Origin: Cyanodermella asteris
Taxonomy: Eukaryota; Ascomycota; Lecanoromycetes; Ostropales; Stictidaceae
DNA length: 64,000 nt
Direction of reading: 5' to 3'
NCBI GenBank assembly: GCA_900618795.1
Contig: UYJD01000014.1
Location: forward strand, 1-64,000
Every line of letters starts with the position of its first letter. The stretch's first letter is position 1. Shown piece by piece: positions 54,699 to 64,000 of this stretch. Both the position numbers and the translations under genes were made by a program. A model generated the notes under the pieces. The model made no database searches and was not told the origin of the DNA. It saw only the letters and a list, made by a program, of their open reading frames with translations.

Positions 54699-55965
54699 TC
54701 TAGGATTCGTGAGCATATACATTCTACACATAAGTGGAAAGGAGAGGTACCCTGTTGACATCCTGCCGTGTGGGCCACTTTCGAGGCCACTTGCAGGAAG
54801 TTGGAAACGTTCAGTTGGCTTCACAAACGCTCAAACATCCCTTGTTCAGAGATTGGCAAAGCCCGGTACAATAGTCTTTATCAATTCGTCTCCCTGAGGT
54901 TCGAATGTCCCAGGCCGAGGATAGGAACGCTTGCCGGCCAGCTGACCGCGCGAACGTCAAGGACTGTAAGGATTGTAATCGGGAGTCCCCACGCTATACG
55001 AGCAATGGAAAGAAAAGACGAGAATCCGCTGCGTATACGGGGGGTTCGTTGCAGACAAACTGATGGTCGCAGATCAAAAGTCGTCCAGCGCTGAGTGACA
55101 ATCTGCGGAGTGACGCACAGGGATCGATCAGGACTCGTTTGAGTGGCATCGGCTACTGCACGTGACCGGCTCCCACCCAAGCTCGATACGAATACGAAAA
55201 CGTGTCCTGTACGCCCCACGTCACGAATTGCATTACAGGCCAGGCTTCGGGACTACTGACGAGAGCAAAGGACGGGAATTCGTACCAAGCTCAGCTAAAT
55301 CAACTATTGACGTTGTTATCATTGACCCTCATGGTTGTCTGGCAGTGCGACAATTCGAGCGCTTCAACGAGAGATGAGGCCATCGCCAGTTTCCTTTCAC
55401 TCGTTAGATTGTCATTTGTGTTTTTTCGAATGAGCTGTCTGGAAAGCAGTTGTATCTTCTCCTTTGCATCAGGCTCGTGGACTTTGAAGAAAGAGATTCG
55501 AGCAAGCGCTGCGGCCACAAGCAGACTCACGTTGTCAACTCACATCGGTAGAGTCACGTACCACTTCCCGGGCTTCTTGTCTGCATGAGGCTATGCATAG
55601 CAGAGTCTTGCATCGTTGTCTTTCATGAAGCCTTTGTCCATATCGCTACACTTGCCATGCCGAATCACCGTCTGCTCGCTTCACTGCTTTACAACTCGGA
55701 CAAGGATTCTGCTCGTGGGCTGGCTTCACCCCCTCGTAGATTTGTCGCGGCAGATTTCCCCCAGACACCAGGAGTCACCAGTCACGAGCCTCAGGATAAA
55801 AGTCCATCTGTATTTACCATTTATGCTTTCTATCTCTCTACTCCAGGACCCCACAAGCGGCGTGATCTTCCAGCTCATTAACGAAAGAAATTTTTCGGCA
55901 ACACGGCAACATCAACCACTTCTCTCGCCTCAGACCCCACTTGTGGAATCTATCAAACAGGAATC
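54699..55965. other. Divergent promoter region of Stt4 and the peptide precursor gene
   Basis: This 1.27 kb holds the Stt4 leader on the left and the promoter of the plus-strand peptide gene on the right. Short frames only. Confidence 0.5.
55795..55802 (+). promoter_or_regulatory. TATA-like box of the peptide precursor gene
   Basis: GATAAAAG lies about 170 bases upstream of the ATG at 55966 and is followed by a pyrimidine-rich tract (TTTCTATCTCTCTACTCC). Confidence 0.4.
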
Positions 55966-56427
55966 ATGATTGCTCTTCGTAAGTCAAACCTTCGTCGGCT
56001 ACTCCAGTTCTGCTGCTAACCTCGCTCTCAAGCTTCCACCATGGTGGCTCTGCACCTCTGTACTCTCGCCCTCGCCGCTCCGGCCCCAATCGAGGCTCGC
56101 ACCCCGGCGACCGCTACCATCGCTGCTAGCGGCCCAGAAGCCACCGTCCCTGTGAACAAGGACTATTGGTGCGACATTGAAACTGAAGTCTGCTACCCAA
56201 ACCCTCAAGACAGCTTTCCGTGGGGAAAGCCCCACGAGATCAAGCGTTCCAAGGAAGCGAGCGAGAAGGAGGACTTCATCTATCAATTTATCAAGAAGAC
56301 TGATACAGCTAGCGGAGTCGCGACTAACAAGGACTACTGGTGCGACATTGAGACAGAAGTCTGCTACCCCAATCCGCAGGATAGCTTCCCTTGGGGCAAA
56401 CCGCACGAGATCAAGAAGCGCGCCTAG
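55966..56427 (+). CDS. Secreted repeat peptide precursor with W-C-x6-C-Y units, 135 aa
   Basis: Exon 1 (55966-55978) holds MIAL plus one base; a 54-nt intron with a CTAAC branch site follows, then exon 2 (56033-56427). The N-terminus is a signal peptide (ALHLCTLALAAPAPIEAR). Two copies of a 30-residue unit follow, NKDYWCDIETEVCYPNP plus QDSFPWGKPHEIK, each followed by dibasic Kex2-type sites (KR, KK, KKR). A spacer SKEASEKEDFIYQF separates them. The spacing W-C-six residues-C-aromatic equals that of Pezizomycotina alpha-pheromones such as the WC...GQPCW type, but the loop lacks their Gly-Gln-Pro. A mating-pheromone-like or other Kex2-processed peptide is the best reading; a secreted cysteine-knot-like effector is an alternative. 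Similarity to the spacer continues in frame past the stop to about 56514. Confidence 0.72.
56155..56244 (+). repeat. Precursor repeat unit, copy 1
   Basis: Thirty codons from Asn-Lys-Asp-Tyr-Trp-Cys to Glu-Ile-Lys. The translation is identical to copy 2; the DNA differs at 13 positions, all in third codon positions and all synonymous. Confidence 0.9.
56326..56415 (+). repeat. Precursor repeat unit, copy 2
   Basis: Thirty codons with the same translation as copy 1, starting 171 bases later in the same frame and followed directly by Lys-Arg. Confidence 0.9.
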
Positions 56428-57601
56428 GACGCCAGCGAGGAGGAGGACTTCACTTATCAGTTTGTCAAGAAGGAGGATGATTTCATCTACCAGCTCGTCC
56501 GCAAGTCCGATTAGTCTGGTGCAGCCTTGGTCAAGTGGACCACTGCATGAGCAGTCCAAGCTATTTCGATCATCTACCTAGTTGGTTCTGGGGAGATCAC
56601 GAGAGACGGACATGATGCGAAGAGTGTATCGAGATCGCAAATGTCAACCTGAATGAAAATTCAGTATTCCAACGTGCTGTACTGTGTAGTATCTAGCGAC
56701 GTGACCGCTGGCTTTGTGTCCCTCCATCTCTGACTTTTCAAGTGTCATTCTCGAACCAAGATGCGGAATCGGCGATTCCAAGAATCAGTCCACGCAAGCA
56801 GCTTCTAGGTCGTCCGGTTGCCCATGTCGAAGATGCACACCCTTGTGCCTAAGTCGGCACGGAAGCCTCGGAGTCCGATGCCCTCGGGGTGCCTTTCCGC
56901 CAGTGATGTCATAGCATATTTCTGCTCTCGAGCTTCAGTCGCAAGGGATCCAGGCCTCCACGATCGCAACTCGCCTCACTTTTGGCGACAAAGCAAGATT
57001 GACCAGTGGATAAAGCTCCGAGAGGGTACGTAGTCACCCAAGACCGTCCCACACAAGTTTGCGGCACCGATCCTGGCAGTGCTGACTTGGCGTGTTAGCC
57101 CTTATTGTGTTGATTTCGGGTGCCTGACTGACCCTGCACGGAAAGGATTCGAAACTCAATCAACCCCGTCAACAGCATTATAGGCAACAACTCAATCGAT
57201 CAACTTACATAACTCCGGACCAACTCTGCTGTTCTTCAGTACGAGCTCAGGCCAGTCGAAAACAAGGCATCTGAAAAGCTATCACAATGCACAAAGCAGC
57301 ACGACCGAATTCCCGACCGTGGTAGAGTCTAAAAATAAACCTGTCACTGCCCATCAGGGTCCGGAAGATCTACCAAAATAATTCTTTTCTGCAGAACAGA
57401 AAAATTACAAAATTCCAGAGACGAAGCGATTTGCTCTACTTTTGAACTTTCGACCTAATCAAACCGTTCGGCTAAAAGGGGCAAAAAAGACTCATCCGCG
57501 CTCCCGCGGCCAACGTTTCCTGACAAACATATCGCTCGAATCGTAAGGTACCTACCTTACCTATCTACCTACCAACATACACATACACATAAACATCTGG
57601 C
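56428..57601. other. Region between peptide precursor and TM protein genes
   Basis: The first 90 bases extend the precursor's spacer similarity in frame (EEEDFTYQFVKK, then EDDFIYQLVRK). The rest is non-coding. Near 57547-57570 there is an ACCT/TACC-rich microsatellite in the presumed leader of the next gene. Confidence 0.5.
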
Positions 57602-58234
57602 ATGTACCTCTCCCCAACATCACGCTCTTGTGCAGCCACGTCCGAAGCACCACCAGCATATACAGAACCAGCTCCTCCTCCGCCGCCACACTCAAGGTCA
57701 ACATCGACGTCGAATGCAATGTCGCGACCCCAACCTCTACCACCCGCATCCTTCCAATCAGCAGTATCGGAGCCATCAGATCCATCAGAACCTTCAACTC
57801 CTCGGAATGGTTCCTTCCTCCGCATCTTCCACACCCCGATATCCCTGGTCACGCGGCTGCTAAACTCGATCCGGCTGGTCTTCTTCCTCGTCCTCCTCTT
57901 CTTTCAGGATAGCTACGCGTACTATAGCACGGGGTCGCGGTCAGCTTCCTCGCGAACGAAGGGGAAGCAAAAGTCTCTGAACGGAGGTTCGCATGATGGA
58001 AGTTTGGATGACGAGGTCCAGAACGCAAGCGGGTGGCACTGGATCGCGGGGCGGCGGAAGAGAGCGAAACGAGAAGTGACGGGAGCTTTGGAATGGACGT
58101 TCGGATGGCTACCGTTCTTGGTCCTGGGGATTGTGGGATTAGGAGTGGCGTGGATGCTCACACGGGCGGGCGGCCTGCTGCAGTGGATATTGAAGTCCGG
58201 TATCAATGCACTTGGGACGATCGTGTCTCAGTAG
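57602..58234 (+). CDS. Two-TM hypothetical protein, 210 aa
   Basis: MYLSPTSRSCAATSEAPPAY starts a Pro/Ser-rich cytosolic-looking N-terminus containing a PPAY motif (a WW-domain or Rsp5-type ligand). A first hydrophobic helix lies at about 84-102 (IRLVFFLVLLFFQDSYAYY), then a basic/Gly/Ser loop, then a second helix at about 168-190 (WLPFLVLGIVGLGVAWML) and a short hydrophobic tail. The PY motif plus membrane helices would suit an adaptor for ubiquitin-dependent sorting, but that is inference. I do not recognise the family. It is convergent with the DAHP synthase gene, 320 bases away. Confidence 0.6.
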   Translation: MYLSPTSRSCAATSEAPPAYTEPAPPPPPHSRSTSTSNAMSRPQPLPPASFQSAVSEPSDPSEPSTPRNGSFLRIFHTPISLVTRLLNSIRLVFFLVLLFFQDSYAYYSTGSRSASSRTKGKQKSLNGGSHDGSLDDEVQNASGWHWIAGRRKRAKREVTGALEWTFGWLPFLVLGIVGLGVAWMLTRAGGLLQWILKSGINALGTIVSQ

Positions 58235-58557
58235 GCAAGGGGGAATTAGAAGTACATCATTTAACTTTTGATTCGTTACATTCATGAGAGACCTCTTTTT
58301 AAAGGTTGCGAAACCTGAGAACCAGATTTTCTAGATGTTAGAAATCAGATGTGTGAGTTGCAGTCTTCGCAAAGAACTGACGATGAACCCAGATCATGTG
58401 GGTATCAGAAGGCCTGCAGGTCATGATCAATGTACAGAATCCCCAACGCCCGCGCCTCCATGTCAAACCAAGCTTTTCAAATTCGTCTCTTCTTTTCATG
58501 TGCGTTGTGAGAAAGATGACTGTGCTGTTGTTGCTTTTCGACATCTTGTCATATGGC
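58235..58557. other. Short region between convergent genes
   Basis: About 320 bases, AT-rich at the left end, with no gene; expected 3' untranslated sequence. Confidence 0.5.
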
Positions 58558-59836
<1,279 letters not shown>

Positions 59837-60715
59837 TGTGCAGAACGAGTGTGTGGGAAGTTCAGGTCGATTGAGAGGGAGAGCGCAGTGTGAGCAGAGG
59901 GAGAGAACTGGTCTTTATAGCTGACCGTCGCACGAAGAAGCAGTTCTGTGCTGAATTGACTCACTGCAGGAAAAGACGGCGTGAATAGGCGAATCCTTCG
60001 TCTTCAGATGACGGCAGAGCCGCAGTTGCGCGCCGAGCAGCCAAAGCTCTGGCCACACTAGCAGTCTAGTCTTGACCAACCTTTTTCCTTCTCTCCCTCC
60101 GTGCGCCACGTTCCATCGTCGACTTCTCTCACATACATGCACGCTCCACCACGTCGATCCTCTTATCTGGTTCTTCAGGGCAGACGCAGTCCTCGTCCGA
60201 ATCGCGTGGCTGACTTCCGCAACCTTGTCATTGGCAGCTACACTACTGTACGATGTGATACTGTATTTGAGCCTGATCACCATGCTCATCCAGGTTTCCC
60301 ATGGATTTCTGGCAGACGGACGCCTCTATTTACTCTGGTCTATCGGCCTCCGTTCGGTCGGCTTCCGTCCCGCCGTATTCGCGATCAAGGGCTCTGATAC
60401 AGCCCCTAGCGCCTGATTGCTGAGGTTGCGACAGCTCTGCTAGCGGCGTCAGGGTCGCCGAGGGAGGGTCTATTGGAGTTGGCACTCCTATTGGATGAAC
60501 CTGCATCAGAAGCTGCTACTGTTTGCAACCTTCCTGTGCCGCCTGCATTGCGGCATCTCACCGCCCCGTAAGCTCTTTATCTGTTACATTTCTTATCCAT
60601 TTCTGATGCCCAGGGTAATCAAGTACACGACACACGTCCGTCGGCCATTATAAATTGAGGGCGGAAATCCTCCGTATGAGCCCCCACCTCGACTTTTCCT
60701 CTCATTTCGCCATCT
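59837..60715. other. Upstream region of DAHP synthase
   Basis: About 880 bases. The left part is the promoter and leader of the DAHP synthase gene; a pyrimidine-rich stretch lies at 60078-60130. A 114-codon plus-strand frame here has no family resemblance. Confidence 0.5.
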
Positions 60716-62460
60716 TCAGCCCCTGCTGTCTGACTTGTCCAACGCAGCCTCGTCAGGAAGACGGCTCCAGCTACGGATCAACGGACCCTTCCACAGCAAC
60801 AGCACTATCAGCCCGAAGCCGAAGATGTTGACGAATGCAGCTGTGCCCCACACCCAATTGACGCCAACCTCCATGATCCCCGACGAATAGAAGAACTGGA
60901 TAACGATGCTGAAACCGATTCGTCACACATCTAGTGCGCTTCCAACCTCTGCGGGTGGCTTTTGAACGTCTCAACCTCGTATTTTCCCGCCGGCGGAATG
61001 CTGGCCGTTGCGCCAAATACCTAGAAACATTCGCCGACGGCGAGTACCAACCAGTGAGTATGATAGTAAGCCGCGGAGCCAAACAGCCCGGTACCGATGG
61101 GCCGATCAGCAGACCAGGAACTCAGCACGTCTTCAAACGATACTCAGGATGCCGGATGCCACCGTTGCGTTTCTGCAGCCAGAGCGGGAGCCTATCATTT
61201 AGGATGACACCGTACACGACACCGGTGATGGCGCCGATCCACCCGGCGAAGTAGAAGAAGGCTGTGCTCTGAGGGCTGAAGCCGTATCCACCAGCCTGTA
61301 TAGGTTCTTGCAGAGGATCGGAAATTGCACCCCTGCCGTGATGAACCAAGCAAAACATATCACAGAGTAGGCACCTGCGAGGATCAAAATTGGACTGATT
61401 CCACTTCTCCACTACGGACTGAGTGAGTTCGACTCATCGTCATCCGCATCAGCCTCGTGCTGATTCTTGAGAACGGCATGCCGCCGATGTGAACGGGAGA
61501 GGGGATACTCACAATACTCTCAGCCTTGCCCTTCGCCACGGTCCGCGTATCTGGCAAAGACAGCGCTACACGACGAGAGAGCCAAGCGGTCGGCATACGT
61601 TTATGGGAGAGAGGTTGGTTATTCTCTCTGTCCCAGCTGTTATCCTCTTCGAAGACGAGGAATAGAACAGCCGCTAAGCCATTTGCAGAAACTGCCCACC
61701 AGAATGCGACTGGCCAGGAACATAATCAATGACAAACCGGTGAATGCTGGACCTCTCACCGTTGCCACCATGCATACTGTTGAGTACACGGCAAAAGCCT
61801 TTCCTCGTTGGTGCAAGAAGAAGAACTGTGTGATGACTCCAGCTGAGAACACTTGAACGGCACAGCAGAGCAAGCCAGCTACAGCCCGAGATGCGACGGA
61901 GGAGTTGTAATCATCAGGTCCGTCGCTGACAGCAGACCAGATTGATGTGACAACCGCTAATACCTCACTCCAGAAGCAGCACGACATGATGCCAAGCACG
62001 CGTATTAGTGGTACCGGGATGACAGGACCCGCAACGATTCCGGCAAGTACAGCCGATATCTGAACTGATTAGTGAAGTGCAAGTGACAGGGGTGTTTTAT
62101 CTACCGAGTACGCAGCTTGGTCAGGTGTCACGTCCCACGTCTTTGCTTGGGCAGAGGTCGCGAGGACGTTTGCCACGAGTGTTGCTGTGCCGGCAAAGGT
62201 GCCATAACATATGACACCATAGATGGTCATCGAGAGGGAGGGGCCAGCGCCATGATGGAAAGACGCGGAAGTAGTGCATGTTGGCTGCGGTGCAGGCGTC
62301 TCTGCTGACGAGGTGCTGTGCGCCGCAGGTACGGATTTTGGAGTCGTGACCGGCGTTTGTTAGAATTGGATCGCTATCTTCGAGCTGATCAATTATATGT
62401 ACAACGACTGTGCTAGTTTTAAAAGGAGATGATAGCAGACTAGGAGCGTCTACGTTCACC
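60716..62460 (-). pseudogene. Broken MFS transporter (DHA1-like)
   Basis: Minus-strand pieces in changing frames line up as one 12-TM major facilitator. The N-terminal TM region shows SLSMTIYGVICYGTF and AKTWDVTPDQAAYS. An apparent intron follows at about 62064-62105. The next helices contain VFSAGVITQFFFLHQRGKAF, with the loop that in DHA1/Hol1-type transporters reads HxRGxAxAxY. The C-terminal half contains AFFYFAGWIGAITGVVYG and AYYHTHWLVLAVGECF and a final helix. Several frame changes and stops interrupt it, including a TGA after RLKTC and a TAG within the GECF-VFG helix, so no full-length protein can form. It is isolated from other transporter or cluster genes. Confidence 0.65.
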
Positions 62461-62886
62461 TAGACCCCAGCGGGCAGTCCTCGTGGTGCCATGATGTGAT
62501 CGATCCTGTCGAAATCGCCTCAAAGTATTACGGAGGATGCCGTGCAGAAAACAATCGGAAACTGGGCCATGATTTGTAGGCAGGTCATTTATTGACCAGA
62601 CTTCCTCGCCCTTCATGTGCTGCGCAGTCGAAGAACGGCGACTCATTTATATGTAACGGTGAATGCGTGAAGTGTTGTGTACCTGAATGGGCGAAGAATA
62701 GAGAGATGCGTCTGTCACAGCATATGTGAAGCGCCATGCAAACAAAGGAACGCTGCTTGAGCGAGCAAATAGACAATGGACAAGTACAGCGAAGTCTCTG
62801 GGCGCTGGCACGCGAGCAAACAACAACAGACGTCTCGTTCAGGTCAGATTTTATGACATCTCCAGAAGTACTCCCGCAGAATACAT
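62461..62886. other. Region between broken transporter and ytm1-like gene
   Basis: About 430 bases with short frames only; nothing recognised. Confidence 0.5.
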
Positions 62887-64000
62887 TCACTTTCCGCCGC
62901 CTTTGTTAATCTGCACCCGCGAGTCTTCGCCTCCAGCAACGATGCCCACTTCCTTGTTCCAGCAAACGTCCAACACCTTGTTGTCACCGACTGCCTTGCC
63001 TTCTCTTGCGATGGTATAGACACTCTCCGACATGACGCCTCCTGTGCCCGCCTGACTGCTACGCAGATCCCATACCTTGCAAGTCGAGTCGTAACTCGCG
63101 CTGACCAGACCGTACTTGTTCTCCGGATCGACAGCCATGCTCGATATCGGATTCGAATGCCCTCTCAAAGCCATTGCCACGGTCGAAGTTGCGCTCGCTC
63201 GCGGATCAATCATTGAGATGTTGGCACCTCGCCCTGCGGTTCCGCACGCAACGAGCCCGAGCTCTTTTGTGGGACACAGGCTCATCGCTGCTTGGCCGCC
63301 TGGTATCGTTCTCGTATCCACTAATGCGCCAGTCGTGAGGTCCCACGTCCGCAACGTCCTGTCGTAGCCGGTCGAATACCCCACTGTTGGATCGTCGGGA
63401 TGGAAAGCCACGCCCGTGACCTGATCAGTGTGGCCTCTAAGCTGCAAAAGCGGTCCCCTCTGAGCAGTCTGTATTGCGGCACCGGTCGCCGACAGCTTTT
63501 GTCGCTTGTTCGTCCGAGGTAGCAACGCCTCCGGCGATTCTGGGGCTCCGTTCCGTTTCGTCGACCAGACACCGACAGTGTGATCCGATGAAGCGGACAG
63601 AATCCGCGACGAAGGACCGTGGACAGCAAGATCGTTCACCGGCATTCTGTGGCCATAAAGCTCGATGTGGGGCTTGACCTTTGATCCCTCGTAATTCCAT
63701 ACCCTTACCACTCGATCGTACCCTGCCGAAGCGATCTGCTTGGGCGAAATCCATTTTGCAGCTTTGATTCCCCTCATCCCCTGCACGGCTGTCTCGTTAG
63801 CCTCGCCAGTCGCCACGACTTCGGATGACGTATTCCAGACTCGTAGGTGCCCATCCATACATCCGGATAGGATGCGTTCTTGTCCTGAGGCAGGCCCGTC
63901 GGCGAACGAGCTGTAAGAGGCGACATCGACGGCGCTGACCCAGTCGTCGTGCTGGAAGGATGCAACATGAGTGGGTGGGATGACAGCTCGGACGTATTCG
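62887..64000 (-). CDS. YTM1: Ribosome biogenesis WD40 protein Ytm1 (WDR12), 5' end outside window
   Basis: Ytm1 forms the Nop7-Erb1-Ytm1 (PeBoW) complex needed for 60S subunit assembly in the nucleolus. The frame runs from the right edge (EYVRAVIPPTHVASFQHDD, then WVSAVDV) to the stop at 62887, giving about 371 visible residues. WD40 blades are seen with GH...WD/VW endings: ILSGCMDGHLRVWN, IASAGYDRVVRVWN, ILSASSDHTVGVW, LLQLRGHTDQVTGVAFHP, YSTGYDRTLRTWDL, LRGHSNPISSMAV, LVSASYDSTCKVWDL and VGIVAGGEDSRVQI. The N-terminal ubiquitin-like domain that binds the Mdn1 MIDAS region lies beyond the window. The HDDWVS motif and blade order fit Ytm1 well. Confidence 0.9.
   Translation of the reverse strand, partial: EYVRAVIPPTHVASFQHDDWVSAVDVASYSSFADGPASGQERILSGCMDGHLRVWNTSSEVVATGEANETAVQGMRGIKAAKWISPKQIASAGYDRVVRVWNYEGSKVKPHIELYGHRMPVNDLAVHGPSSRILSASSDHTVGVWSTKRNGAPESPEALLPRTNKRQKLSATGAAIQTAQRGPLLQLRGHTDQVTGVAFHPDDPTVGYSTGYDRTLRTWDLTTGALVDTRTIPGGQAAMSLCPTKELGLVACGTAGRGANISMIDPRASATSTVAMALRGHSNPISSMAVDPENKYGLVSASYDSTCKVWDLRSSQAGTGGVMSESVYTIAREGKAVGDNKVLDVCWNKEVGIVAGGEDSRVQINKGGGK

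Noticed and set aside
54895-54915. GGTTCGAATG resembling a tRNA B box
   Set aside because: No matching T-stem, acceptor stem or A box around it; same for a GGATTCGAAC at about 21448.

Overview
The window looks like nuclear DNA of a filamentous ascomycete, most likely a Dothideomycete of the Mycosphaerellales. This is inferred from gene density, short 48-64 nt introns with GT...CTAAC/CTGAC...AG signals, CT-rich promoters and the ortholog set. It carries two assembly gaps (20865-20889 and 41273-41395). I found no tRNA, rRNA or CRISPR.

Layout. 1-7 kb: a one-TM orphan protein (minus) and a BTB-domain protein (plus) around a shared 1.6 kb upstream region. 7-13.5 kb: a long stretch of ordinary base composition with almost no credible genes. 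13.5-19.8 kb: a same-strand series of small genes of 79-132 aa. Four intact members and one carrying an internal stop share a pattern resembling a single SH3-like/Tudor-like barrel; a sixth small gene heads the series. 21.8-36.9 kb: a conserved core block of Pex11C-type peroxin, a Tim17-like glycine-rich membrane protein, eIF4B, urease accessory protein UreD, cohesin subunit Scc3/SA and a Chk2/Rad53-type FHA kinase. 37-45 kb: an accessory stretch with tandem repeats, a decayed orphan gene, an epoxide hydrolase, a gap in AT-rich DNA, a secreted lysozyme/SLT-like protein and a small hypothetical gene. 45-54.7 kb: a STE20/GCK kinase and the very large phosphatidylinositol 4-kinase Stt4. 55-58 kb: a secreted repeat peptide precursor and a two-TM protein. 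58.5-64 kb: DAHP synthase, a broken MFS transporter and the ribosome-biogenesis WD40 protein Ytm1, cut by the window edge.

The core genes serve unrelated housekeeping roles (translation initiation, chromosome cohesion, DNA-damage checkpoint, PI4P synthesis, shikimate pathway, 60S assembly) and form no operon-like unit. Two items deserve most attention. First, the 13.5-19.8 kb series of small barrel-like orphan proteins. Second, the 56 kb secreted precursor, which has two copies of a 30-residue unit containing W-C-x6-C-Y. The copies are identical in protein but differ at 13 synonymous codons, which points to strong selection on a processed peptide, possibly pheromone-like.
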